Part shown: piece by piece, positions 41,797 through 49,988 of the stretch
Layout: each line of letters starts with the position of its first letter
Position numbering within the stretch: the first letter of the stretch is position 1
Source: Streptomyces dysideae
Lineage (GTDB): Bacteria > Actinomycetota > Actinomycetes > Streptomycetales > Streptomycetaceae
Direction: 5' to 3'
Assembly (NCBI RefSeq): GCF_001514305.1
Contig: NZ_KQ949112.1
Location: forward strand, 13,449 to 77,448
Length of the DNA stretch: 64,000 bases
Notes under the pieces: generated by a model
The model's database searches: none
What the model saw: only the letters and a program-made list of their open reading frames with translations
What the model was told of the DNA's origin: nothing
Program-made: the position numbers and the translations under genes

Positions 41797-43062
41797 ATGA
41801 TCACAAGAACACGGCTGGCGGCAGGCGCCTGTGCCCTGCTCGCCGCGCTGACGGCCGGGCTCGCCTTCCCGGCCGGAGCGTTGGCCGGCGAACCCACGGG
41901 CGAGGACGCGCCGAAGGTGAACCTCGTCCTCGACGTGAGCGGTTCCATGCGGGCGCGGGACATCGACGGCCAGTCGCGGATGGCGGCGGCGAAGCAGGCG
42001 TTCAACGAGGTGCTCGACGCGACGCCCGAGGAGGTCCAGCTCGGCATCCGCACGCTGGGCGCCGACTACCCGGGCGACGACCGGCAGACGGGCTGCAAGG
42101 ACACCGCGCAGCTCTATCCGGTGGGCCCGCTGGACCGTACCGAGGCCAAGACGGCGGTGGCGACCCTCTCGCCCACCGGCTGGACGCCGATCGGCCCCGC
42201 CCTGCTGAAGGCGGCCGACGACCTCGACGGTGGCAACGGCTCCAAGCGCATCGTGCTGATCAGCGACGGCGAGGACACCTGCGCGCCGCTCGACCCGTGC
42301 GAGGTGGCCCGCGAGATCGCCGCCAAGGGCATCGGGCTGACCATCGACACCCTCGGCCTGGTCCCGAACACCAAGCTGCGGCAGCAGCTGAGCTGCATCG
42401 CCGAGGCGACCGGCGGGACGTACACGTCGGTCGAGCACACCGACGAACTCACCGATAAGGTCAACCAGTTGGTGGACCGGGCGGCCGCGCCGGTGGTGAC
42501 GCCGGTGGCCACCGAGGGTGCCGCCGCGTGTGCGCAGGCGCCGACCCTGAAGTCCGGTCTGTACACCGACCGCGAGGAGTTCGGGAAGCAGCGCTGGTAC
42601 CGCGTCGACGTCGAGCCCGGCCAGGAGTTGCGCGCCTCGGTGAGCGTGGGCGCCGACCGGGCCGTGAACCCCTCCTACGGGGTGCTGCTGCGGGCGGTGA
42701 CGACGCACGGCCGCGAGATCGTGCGCGGCGAGTCGGCGGGCAACGGCCGCACGGACGTCGTCTCCACCGGTCTGCGCTACCCGAAGGCGGAGAGCGACGA
42801 GGAGGACGCTCCGGCCGAGGCCGTGTGCCTCCAGGTCACCCAGTCCTTCTCGGCGGCCTCCGGTGTGCAGACCACACCCGGTCTGCCGCTGGAACTGACG
42901 GTCGACGTCGTGGACGCGCCGAGCGAGGCGAGCGACGTGGCCTCCTTCGGTCTCGGGCGCGGCTGGTGGCTGCTCGGCGCGCTGATCCTCGCCGGCTTCC
43001 TCGCCGGTCTCGTCTGGGGCTGGCTGTCGCGCTGGCGCGTCGCGGTCTGGAGGACCAACTGA
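41797..43062 (+). CDS. Secreted/membrane-anchored von Willebrand factor A protein
   Basis: 421 residues. A signal peptide (about 1-30) leads to a VWA domain with the metal-ion site DVSGSM at 46-51, TPIGPAL and ISDGEDTC, spanning to about 220. A beta-rich domain follows (YRVDVEPGQELRASVSVG) and a C-terminal membrane helix at about 388-412 with a short Arg-rich tail. It is thus a cell-surface protein with the VWA domain outside. Several Cys pairs suggest disulphides. Co-translated (TGATG) with the next gene, whose product has the same topology. Confidence 0.88.
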   Translation: MITRTRLAAGACALLAALTAGLAFPAGALAGEPTGEDAPKVNLVLDVSGSMRARDIDGQSRMAAAKQAFNEVLDATPEEVQLGIRTLGADYPGDDRQTGCKDTAQLYPVGPLDRTEAKTAVATLSPTGWTPIGPALLKAADDLDGGNGSKRIVLISDGEDTCAPLDPCEVAREIAAKGIGLTIDTLGLVPNTKLRQQLSCIAEATGGTYTSVEHTDELTDKVNQLVDRAAAPVVTPVATEGAAACAQAPTLKSGLYTDREEFGKQRWYRVDVEPGQELRASVSVGADRAVNPSYGVLLRAVTTHGREIVRGESAGNGRTDVVSTGLRYPKAESDEEDAPAEAVCLQVTQSFSAASGVQTTPGLPLELTVDVVDAPSEASDVASFGLGRGWWLLGALILAGFLAGLVWGWLSRWRVAVWRTN

Positions 43063-43865
43063 TGTGGATCACACGTGTGTTGAGCACCGCTGCACTGATG
43101 CTCGGCCTTGCGGCCTCCCCGGCCGCCGCCGACTCCACGCCGTCACCCGGCGCGTCGGAGGACGGCTCGGCGCCCACGGCGGCCGGTACGTCCTTCCGTA
43201 CGGCGACCGAGATCGAGCAGGGCCAGACGGCCACGGCGAACGGCTCCGCGGGCGACTACCTGTACTGGTCGTTCCCCGCGGACGCCGGTCAGCGGCCCAC
43301 CGTCAGCGCGACGGTGAAGCTGCCGGAGACGCATGCCGCCGAGACCTGGCAGATCGACGTGTACGACGGTCTGCGCCGCCGCCAGGCCTGCCAGTACGGG
43401 GCGCAGACGCGTACCGCCGCGGCGGACGCCGCGTCGGTCGAACTGGCCTGCGTCCTGCGGACCGTCCGCGCCTGGTCGGAGCCGTGGGCCAATGACCCGC
43501 TGCCGGGCACGTACTACATCCGGCTGACGGTCGTGAACCTGGCGGCCTCCGACCTGGGTCTGCCAGTGGACGCGTCGGTCCAGGTCGGCTCCAAGGACAT
43601 CGGCGGGTCGGCGGCGGTGGACGGTTCACTGGCACATCCGCTCGTACCGGGGGCCGGGGCCGTTTCCCAGGGCGGCGAGGAGGAGTCGACCAAGGAGGCA
43701 CTGCTCGCGAGCCTCGAACCCAGCGGCGGCTGGGCGTCCGGCTGGTGGTCCGACCGGTGGGTGTGGACCGCGATCGGCGGCATGCTGGCCGCGCTCGCGG
43801 GTGTCGGCGGGTACACGCTGACGCGTGGGGCGGGACGGCCGTCGCGGGTGCCTCCGGGGGCCTGA
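43062..43865 (+). CDS. Secreted membrane-anchored partner of the VWA protein
   Basis: 267 residues. Signal peptide 1-24, an extracytoplasmic beta-rich domain (around 45-195: FRTATEIEQGQTATANGSAGDYLYWSFPAD) that resembles the second domain of the preceding protein, a flexible segment, and one membrane helix at about 228-250 before a short basic tail. No catalytic motif. The shared domain, identical topology and TGATG overlap indicate that the two proteins form a surface complex. The function is unknown. Confidence 0.8.
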   Translation: MWITRVLSTAALMLGLAASPAAADSTPSPGASEDGSAPTAAGTSFRTATEIEQGQTATANGSAGDYLYWSFPADAGQRPTVSATVKLPETHAAETWQIDVYDGLRRRQACQYGAQTRTAAADAASVELACVLRTVRAWSEPWANDPLPGTYYIRLTVVNLAASDLGLPVDASVQVGSKDIGGSAAVDGSLAHPLVPGAGAVSQGGEEESTKEALLASLEPSGGWASGWWSDRWVWTAIGGMLAALAGVGGYTLTRGAGRPSRVPPGA

Positions 43866-43927
43866 CAGACAGTCAAGCGCGGACGGCGTCGCAGCTGCGC
43901 CCACCGGACGCCCGACAGACCGTCAAG

Positions 43928-43957
43928 AGGCCCGCTGTGCTCCGGCACAGCGGGCCT
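43928..43957. terminator. Bidirectional terminator between the VWA pair and HxlR genes
   Basis: AGGCCCGCTGTGC (43928-43940) and GCACAGCGGGCCT (43945-43957) form a perfect 13-bp stem with a TCCG loop, followed by TT. It ends one base before the HxlR stop codon. Confidence 0.8.
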
Positions 43958-43958
43958 T

Positions 43959-44597
43959 TCACATGTCCCGCAACGCCTTCGCCTGCGTGCCGTCGCCGCT
44001 CACCTCGATACGGCCGCCCCGCACCGCGTCGGTCACGGTCAGCTCCCCCCGCGCGATCGCCGCGCACGTCTCCGCGTCCAGCACCAGCCGCGCGTCGGCC
44101 TCACCGGGAGCGGGCCCGTCGCCGTAGACAGGACCGTCCTCCGCACCGACGTACAGATGGAACTCCCCCTCCTCCAGCCGGACTTCGACGAGCCCCTCGC
44201 CCGCCCCTCTTTCCCGCAGGGCCCGCGACAGCGGCAGCGCGAACCAGTGCGCCCGTACGGCGTCGGTGGGCCGCCGCTCCCCCAGCTCGGCCTGCCCCCA
44301 CTCCCCCAACGCCTGCAGGACCGGCAGCAACTCCCGCCCCCGTCCGGTCAGTTCGTACACGTACGCCGCACCGGGCGGCGGCAGCCGGCGCCGGGTCGAC
44401 AGCCCGTCCCGCTCCATGTCCTTCAGCCGCGAGGCGAGTACGTCCGTGCTGACGCCCGGCAGGTCCGCGTGCAGATCGGTGTAGCGCCGGGGACCGGCGA
44501 GGAGCTCCCGGACGATCAGCAGGGTCCAGCGGTCGCCGACGACGTCGAGCGCGCGGGCGGCGGAGCAGTACTGGTCGTAGCTTCGGCGAGGTGACAT
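43959..44597 (-). CDS. HxlR-family transcriptional regulator
   Basis: 212 residues from ATG 44597; ATG 44615, with GGAAAG before it, would add six. The winged HTH of the HxlR type lies at about 10-105 (ALDVVGDRWTLLIVRELLAG, RRYTDLHADLPGVSTDVL, then the DME-RDGL turn). A second domain of about 90 residues (LVLDAETCAAIARGELT) resembles an SCP2-like fold, as often seen in Streptomyces members. It is divergent from the aminotransferase and faces a triple CCAAG/CTTGG element, its likely operator. Confidence 0.9.
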   Translation of the reverse strand: MSPRRSYDQYCSAARALDVVGDRWTLLIVRELLAGPRRYTDLHADLPGVSTDVLASRLKDMERDGLSTRRRLPPPGAAYVYELTGRGRELLPVLQALGEWGQAELGERRPTDAVRAHWFALPLSRALRERGAGEGLVEVRLEEGEFHLYVGAEDGPVYGDGPAPGEADARLVLDAETCAAIARGELTVTDAVRGGRIEVSGDGTQAKALRDM

Positions 44598-44628
44598 GTG
44601 ACGCAGTCTAGACATGTCGTTGGACTTT

Positions 44629-44654
44629 CCAAGCTCGAACTTGGTAAAACCAAG
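44629..44654. promoter_or_regulatory. Three alternating half sites, probable HxlR operator
   Basis: CCAAG (44629-44633), CTTGG (44640-44644) and CCAAG (44650-44654) give two overlapping palindromes with spacers of six and five bases. The element sits 32 bases before the HxlR start and 31 before ATG 44685, covering both promoters. Confidence 0.6.
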
Positions 44655-44684
44655 CAACACCAGATACCGGAGGGGCGAGCGCGC

Positions 44685-45893
44685 ATGGAGTTCCGGCAGT
44701 CGAACAAGCTCAGCGAGGTCTGTTACGAGATCCGCGGTCCGGTGATCGAACACGCGAACGCGCTGGAGGAGGCGGGCCACAGCGTGCTGCGCCTCAACAC
44801 CGGAAACCCCGCGCTCTTCGGCTTCGAGGCACCGGAGGAGATCCTCCAGGACATGATCCGGATGCTGCCCCAGGCGCACGGCTACACGGACTCGCGAGGC
44901 ATCCTGTCCGCCCGCCGGGCGGTGGCCCAGCGCTATCAGGAGCGGGGCCTGGACGTCGACGTCGACGACGTCTTCCTCGGCAACGGCGTCTCCGAACTGG
45001 TCTCGATGGCCGTACAGGCGCTGGTCGAGGACGGCGACGAAATCCTCATCCCCGCCCCGGACTTCCCGCTCTGGACGGCGGTGACGACGCTCGCCGGCGG
45101 CAAGGCGGTGCACTACCTCTGCGACGAACAGGCCGACTGGTACCCGGACCTGGACGACATGGCGTCGAAGATCACGAACCGTACGAAGGCCGTGGTCATC
45201 ATCAACCCGAACAACCCCACCGGCGCGGTGTACCCCAAGGAGATCATCGAGGGCATCCTCGACCTCGCCCGCCGCCACGGCCTCATGGTGTTCGCCGACG
45301 AGATCTACGACCAGATCCTCTACGACGACGCGGTACACCACTCGGCCGCGGCCCTCGCCCCCGACCTGGTGGTCCTCACCTTCTGCGGCCTGTCGAAGAC
45401 GTACCGGGTGGCGGGCTTCCGCTCCGGCTGGCTGGTGGTCACCGGCCCCAAGCAGCACGCGAAGGACTATCTGGAGGGCCTGACCATGCTGGCCTCCATG
45501 CGGCTGTGTGCCAACGCGCCCGCGCAGTACGCCATCCAGGCCGCGCTGGGCGGCCGCCAGTCCATCGCCGAGCTGACCGCGCCGGGCGGCCGCCTCCACG
45601 AACAGCGCAACGTCGCGTGGGAGAAGCTCAACGAGATCCCCGGCGTGTCCTGCGTGAAGCCCAAGGGCGCCCTGTACGCCTTCCCCCGCATCGATCCCAA
45701 GGTGCACAAGATCCACGACGACGAGAAGTTCGTCCTGGACCTGCTGCTGCGGGAGAAGATCCAGGTCGTCCAGGGGACCGGCTTCAACTGGCCGACGCCG
45801 GACCACTTCCGCATCCTCACCCTGCCGTACGCGGATGATCTGGAGGCGGCTGTCGGGCGGATCGGGCGGTTCCTGAGCGGGTACCGGCAGTAG
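44685..45893 (+). CDS. PLP-dependent class I aminotransferase (AlaA-like)
   Basis: 402 residues from ATG 44685, preceded by CGGAGGGG. Fold type I enzyme with LNTGNPALFGF, NPNNPTGAVYP, DEIYDQILYD and the Schiff-base Lys in GLSKTYRVAGFRSGW near 239; the Arg in FRILTLPY binds the substrate carboxylate. The closest characterised relatives are the alanine/glutamate-pyruvate aminotransferases AlaA/YfbQ. Divergent from the HxlR gene, which may tune it. It is probably a housekeeping amino-acid enzyme. Confidence 0.92.
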   Translation: MEFRQSNKLSEVCYEIRGPVIEHANALEEAGHSVLRLNTGNPALFGFEAPEEILQDMIRMLPQAHGYTDSRGILSARRAVAQRYQERGLDVDVDDVFLGNGVSELVSMAVQALVEDGDEILIPAPDFPLWTAVTTLAGGKAVHYLCDEQADWYPDLDDMASKITNRTKAVVIINPNNPTGAVYPKEIIEGILDLARRHGLMVFADEIYDQILYDDAVHHSAAALAPDLVVLTFCGLSKTYRVAGFRSGWLVVTGPKQHAKDYLEGLTMLASMRLCANAPAQYAIQAALGGRQSIAELTAPGGRLHEQRNVAWEKLNEIPGVSCVKPKGALYAFPRIDPKVHKIHDDEKFVLDLLLREKIQVVQGTGFNWPTPDHFRILTLPYADDLEAAVGRIGRFLSGYRQ

Positions 45894-45982
45894 TGGTCGT
45901 CAGGCTTGGCGATGTTCGCGGATTCGCGGTCGCGGAGAACGGGGATGTCATAGAGTGCGGCCACTGATCTCGGGGATCGGGG

Positions 45983-48316
45983 ATGGGGGAACCCCAGGTG
46001 TTGATGTCTCGTCGGCGTGTGTCGGCCACGCCATCGGGCTTACGCGGCCGCCTCGCGCTGCTGGTCCTGCTCCTGGTCGTCGCGGGCAGCCCATGGGTGC
46101 AGCGGCCGCTCTCGGACTTCTACGTGGAGAAGTTCTACATCGAGGGGTCCGAGAACGAGACGCTGCGCTGGTTCGTCGAGGCCGCCTTCTCCCCGGGGTG
46201 GTGGGTGTCCTCCGACCGGTACGGCGGCACGGCTCCCCTGGTCGTGAACGATCTCGGTGTCCTGGTGCTGCTCGCGGGGCTCGCGTTCTTCACATCGCGG
46301 CTGGCGGCCCGCCGGACGCCGGGATGGCTCGCCTGTCTCACGGTGGGCGTGCTGGCGGCGCTGCTCGCGAACCTCCTGTGGTGGGGCATGCACGAGGCCT
46401 TCGTCGACAACGTGACCCTGGCGCCGACCGAGACGCTGCTGAAGAACCTGCTGCGCAGTGCTCTCATCTTCGGCCTCGCGGCCGGCGTGCTGCTGGCGCT
46501 CCTGATCACCGGGCTGCCGGGGAGATCCGCCACGAGGTCCATCGGCGCCGCGACGGCGCCGCGACGGAGGAGAGAGGGAGGGCTCGGCATGACGACCGCG
46601 CCGGTCCACATGCCGGTCGGGAGCACCCCGGGTGACGTCACCCGGTATCTGTGCGCCGCGGCCTACGTCGACGACGGCTTCGCCGACCGGGTGGTGGAGG
46701 ACGTCCTGGCCGACGAGGCCAGCGCCGTGGCCCCCTCGCCCGACGTCGACCTGGTGGCGGTGGTCCGCCACTGCCTGGCGGCCCAGGAGATCCGCCACCG
46801 GCGCGATCTGCGCCTCGCGGCGGCCTTCGCCGTCGTGGCCGTCGTCGCGCCGCTGTGGCTCGTCTTCTCCCTGCTGTTCCTGGGGATCACCGGGCGCCCC
46901 GGCTCCCAGCCGAGCCTGGCCACCCGCGGCCAACGCCAGCCCGACCGCAAGGTGCTGATGCGCACCGGGATCGCGGCCGGGGTGGTCGTACTCCTCGCCT
47001 TCTACATCGGCGCCATCCTCTCCCTCGTGCCCGCGCCCGGATTCGTGCGCTGGCTGCTCGGCTCCTATCTGGCCGGGGTACCGGCCGCGCTCGCGTCCCT
47101 CGGCACGGTGGCGTTCGCGTACGCGACGGTCGTACGCCATCACCTCGACATCGACCGGCTGCTGCGCACCACCATGACCCGCGAGACGTTCGCCCGGCAG
47201 CCCCGCCCCACGGTGCCCCGGCGGAACTGGATCGCGAACCGGCTCGCGGCCATCAAGGAGGCGCGGGACGGAAACGTCACCCTGTACAGCGGATACACCC
47301 CCTTCATCGGCTATGCGGCGAGCAGGTCCAGGTGGCCGCTCACCGTGCCGCTCCTGCCCGCCGACGATCCCGCCGGCATGAGAGCGCGCCCCGCCGAGCC
47401 GCAGCCCTTCACGGTCACCGAGCTCGTCGACCACGTGCGCGAACGGCTCCACGCGGTCGCTGCGCGCGCCGCCTCGGACGGGGCGGCACCCTCCGGCGAG
47501 GAGATGCTCGGCTCCCTCCTCATCGAGGACCGGGTCTTCGCGAGCGGCACGACCATCGAGGACGACGACCGGTTCATCAGGCCCACGACCCTGGCCCCGG
47601 CCACCCGGCTGTCGGCCGAGGCGGTCGAGCAGATCATGCTGCGTCCGACCGGCACGGTCCGCCACTACCTGGCGATCCACGTGCCGCTGTGGGGCGGCGA
47701 CGTGGTGCCGAGCGTGTTCCTGCACTTCTCGACCGTGGGCAAGACGCTCCATCTGCACATCGACAACCACGTGCTCGGCCCGGTGCACGCCGCCTACCAC
47801 GTCGTGGACCGCCTGCGCGGCCCCCTCACTCCCGCGGCGAAGCGGGGGCTGCTGGTGAACGCCCTCCTCGACACGGGCAAGGCGTTCATCGGCGCGCCGT
47901 TCCGGGCGGGGCGCCACGCCCGTTTCGAGGCCCGCCACAACCGGCGGATGGCGGACGAGATCAAGGCGATGGAGCAGGACCCGGTCTACGACTACGGCGC
48001 CCGGGTGAGCATCCGGGAGATGGCGATGAGCCCCGAGTACCACAACTACTTCCAGGTCGTGGACGCCGAGCGGATCACCTCCCTGGTGCAGCGCCACACC
48101 TTGGCCGCCATCCGCGAGTTCCTCGACTCGCACGGCTACGACACCACCGACTTCCGCGCCCAGCAGCAGACCATCCTCAACCAGGGCGTCATCCAGCAGG
48201 GCGGGACGAGCATCATCGGCAACCAGGCGATCGGCGCGGGCGCGACCGCCACACAGAACATCCCGCAGCAGTCCGGCGCGGCCGCCCGGAGCGCCGCCGG
48301 TGGTTCCGACAAGTAG
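45983..48316 (+). CDS. Multi-pass membrane protein with a glycine-rich C-terminal motif shared with the next gene
   Basis: 777 residues; ATG 46004 is an alternative start. Four membrane helices lie in residues 24-175, then a charged linker, then a second hydrophobic region at about 274-303 and 330-385, and a soluble domain of about 390 residues. Close to the end, residues 740-756 read GGTSIIGNQAIGAGATA, matching 20-36 of the next protein at 11 of 17 positions. ATG 46589 (residue 203) has a strong ribosome binding site, GGAGGAGAGAGGGAGG, so two once separate genes may have fused or the second half may also be made alone. I do not recognise the family. The motif pair recalls amyloid-type signalling motifs of bacterial conflict systems. 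Confidence 0.75.
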   Translation: MGEPQVLMSRRRVSATPSGLRGRLALLVLLLVVAGSPWVQRPLSDFYVEKFYIEGSENETLRWFVEAAFSPGWWVSSDRYGGTAPLVVNDLGVLVLLAGLAFFTSRLAARRTPGWLACLTVGVLAALLANLLWWGMHEAFVDNVTLAPTETLLKNLLRSALIFGLAAGVLLALLITGLPGRSATRSIGAATAPRRRREGGLGMTTAPVHMPVGSTPGDVTRYLCAAAYVDDGFADRVVEDVLADEASAVAPSPDVDLVAVVRHCLAAQEIRHRRDLRLAAAFAVVAVVAPLWLVFSLLFLGITGRPGSQPSLATRGQRQPDRKVLMRTGIAAGVVVLLAFYIGAILSLVPAPGFVRWLLGSYLAGVPAALASLGTVAFAYATVVRHHLDIDRLLRTTMTRETFARQPRPTVPRRNWIANRLAAIKEARDGNVTLYSGYTPFIGYAASRSRWPLTVPLLPADDPAGMRARPAEPQPFTVTELVDHVRERLHAVAARAASDGAAPSGEEMLGSLLIEDRVFASGTTIEDDDRFIRPTTLAPATRLSAEAVEQIMLRPTGTVRHYLAIHVPLWGGDVVPSVFLHFSTVGKTLHLHIDNHVLGPVHAAYHVVDRLRGPLTPAAKRGLLVNALLDTGKAFIGAPFRAGRHARFEARHNRRMADEIKAMEQDPVYDYGARVSIREMAMSPEYHNYFQVVDAERITSLVQRHTLAAIREFLDSHGYDTTDFRAQQQTILNQGVIQQGGTSIIGNQAIGAGATATQNIPQQSGAAARSAAGGSDK

Positions 48317-48327
48317 GGGGCCTCATC

Positions 48328-48720
48328 ATGCGCAACGACGACGGGCGACAGGACCCTCCGGTCAACAACGGCCTCATGATCAGCGGCGGCACCCACTACG
48401 TCGGCAACCAGGCCGTGGGGCCAGGCGCCCAGGCGTTCTCCGGCTCGGTCTCCTTCCAGCAACAGGACCCCGAACGGACGGCCGAACTCCTCGCGCTCGT
48501 CGAGCGGTTGCTGGAGGAGCACAGCACGGAACTCGCCGATCCCGAGGGCACCACCCGGGAACTGCGCCGCCTGCGCGAGGAACTCGACGAGGCCGAACCG
48601 GAGCCCACGGTCCTGCGGCGCGCTCTGGACCGCCTCAACGAGTTCGTCCAGCCCGTGACCCCGCTCGTCGTCGCGGTCGGACAACTCGCGCAGTCGGTCC
48701 AGGGCCTCCCGGGGAGCTGA
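48328..48720 (+). CDS. Small protein with shared glycine-rich motif and helical C-terminal domain
   Basis: 130 residues, 11 bases after the membrane protein's stop, with AGGGGG before ATG. Residues 20-36 (GGTHYVGNQAVGPGAQA) repeat the motif near the end of the upstream protein. The rest is helical: an acidic coiled-coil-like section (LLALVERLLEEHSTEL, LRRLREELDEAEPE) and a hydrophobic helix (VTPLVVAVGQLAQSVQGL). The layout of the helical part recalls the DUF5955-type protein at 22929. The shared motif suggests that the two products assemble with each other. Function unknown. Confidence 0.75.
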   Translation: MRNDDGRQDPPVNNGLMISGGTHYVGNQAVGPGAQAFSGSVSFQQQDPERTAELLALVERLLEEHSTELADPEGTTRELRRLREELDEAEPEPTVLRRALDRLNEFVQPVTPLVVAVGQLAQSVQGLPGS

Positions 48721-48833
48721 GGCCGCGCACGGGAACCGTGCGGCACGGTGATCGCCGGGCGGAATGTCAGACCCGGGTCGTAGCCTTCGAAGCGGATGGG
48801 GCCAGTGCCCCAGCGCCCGGGAAGGAGCACGCC

Positions 48834-49463
48834 GTGACAAGACCACCGACCGCAGCCCAGCGGCGTGTCATCGATGCCGCCGATCCCGTCAGCGGACGGC
48901 TGAGGGGTACGGAGGCGCAGCTCGCGGCGCTGGTGAAGCGCGGGCTCGCCTTCCGGCATCCGCGGCCGCCGCACGACCACTTTCTGACGCCGGCCGGGCA
49001 CCGGATCCGGGAGGCCGAACCGGAGGCGCCGCCGCCCGAGCCGGACCCCCCTGCCGCCCGGGGCGTGTTCGCCGCGCGCGTCGGGGGTGAGGAGGACGCG
49101 CCGGAGGCGGGCCCCGCCCGTAGCCGTGAGGTGCACAGCGCCTGGCACGGGCTGCTGGAACTGCGCCGGATGACGAACCCGGACGGTGCCACGGACCGGC
49201 CGTGTGACTGGGAGCGTAGGCATCTGGTGCCGGCCGCCGCGCTCGCCCTGGAGGCGGCCGGGCACCCGCCCGCCGGCCCGGACCTGAAGGGCTACCGCGT
49301 ACGGGCGACCCCGCAGCCCGACGCCGTCGCCGTGCACGAGCCGGACACCGACGCGCTGCGGGCCTGCGCTGCCACCCTGGAGAAGGCCGGCTGGCAGGTC
49401 GGCGAGCACACCGAGCCCCGGACGAGGGCCCGCTATCTCTTGGCGTCCCCGAGACGGATGTAA
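48834..49463 (+). CDS. Hypothetical protein
   Basis: 209 residues from GTG 48834, with GAAGGAG seven bases before it. A compact N-terminal segment (about 1-65: TAAQRRVIDAADPVSGRLRG, then LAALVKRGLAFRHP, FLTPAGHRIRE) looks like a degenerate winged helix, with LTPAGHRIRE as a typical MarR-like beta-wing end. The C-terminal half (about 95-209) with HSAWHGLLELRRM and YRVRATPQPDAV is unknown. No membrane segments. Probably a streptomycete-specific family; DNA binding is a guess. Confidence 0.7.
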   Translation: MTRPPTAAQRRVIDAADPVSGRLRGTEAQLAALVKRGLAFRHPRPPHDHFLTPAGHRIREAEPEAPPPEPDPPAARGVFAARVGGEEDAPEAGPARSREVHSAWHGLLELRRMTNPDGATDRPCDWERRHLVPAAALALEAAGHPPAGPDLKGYRVRATPQPDAVAVHEPDTDALRACAATLEKAGWQVGEHTEPRTRARYLLASPRRM

Positions 49464-49518
49464 AGGCCACGTGTCAGGATCGGTTCAACCAACAACCGTT
49501 GCAGGAGAAGGGGAAGCC

Positions 49519-49941
49519 GTGACCGAACCGTTTTCCGTTCCGGTGACCGTCCGCGGGTACGAGACGGACGTGCAGGGTCACCTCAACCAGGCCGTGTACC
49601 TGAGCTACGCGGAACACGCCCGCTGGTGCCTGCTGCGGGAGGCGGGGATCAGCCAGGCCCGCCTCGTGGGGAAGGGCGTGGGCCCGGTGGCACTGGAGAC
49701 GACCATCCGCTACCGGCGCGAACTGCTGGCCGGCGACGACGTCGAGGTGACGTGCGGCTTCACCTGGGGCGGGGGCAAGACGTTCCGTATGGAGCAGACG
49801 ATCCGCAAGAGCGACGGAACGGTGGCCGCCGAGATCACGGCGGTCGGCGGACTGATGGACCTCAAGGCCCGCAAGCTGGTCTCGGACCCCGGGGAGCTGT
49901 TCAAGGAACTCGCCGCGGACCCGAGCCTGTTCGGGCTCTAG
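49519..49941 (+). CDS. Acyl-CoA thioesterase of the 4HBT hotdog family
   Basis: 140 residues from GTG 49519, with AGGAGAAGGGG upstream. The start VTVRGYETDVQGHLNQAVYLSYAEHARW is the 4-hydroxybenzoyl-CoA thioesterase signature, with the catalytic Asp in the usual DVQGHLN position. TIRYRRELLAGDDVEV and the following strand complete one hotdog fold. It hydrolyses an acyl-CoA, chain length unknown. The stop codon TAG forms the first bases of a dispersed repeat. Confidence 0.9.
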   Translation: MTEPFSVPVTVRGYETDVQGHLNQAVYLSYAEHARWCLLREAGISQARLVGKGVGPVALETTIRYRRELLAGDDVEVTCGFTWGGGKTFRMEQTIRKSDGTVAAEITAVGGLMDLKARKLVSDPGELFKELAADPSLFGL

Positions 49942-49957
49942 TGCCCTAACAGGCAAC
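49939..49957. repeat. End of the dispersed repeat also seen at 7432
   Basis: TAGTGCCCTAACAGGCAAC matches 7432-7450 at 17 of 19 positions and likewise begins right after a coding region. The palindromic body of the element is missing; only short worn pieces (CTCCTGGAACTCC, CTAGCACTCC) follow. Confidence 0.55.
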
Positions 49958-49988
49958 AACTCCTGGAACTCCTAGCACTCCTGGACCC

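Noticed and set aside
38665..43865. A complete siderophore biosynthetic cluster
   Set aside because: Only the two synthetases are present; the VWA pair downstream has no biosynthetic motif and its own signals.
46040..48133. Minus-strand open frame of about 700 codons opposite the membrane protein
   Set aside because: It is Arg/Gly/His-rich antisense; the plus strand has clear membrane helices, ribosome binding sites and the shared motif.
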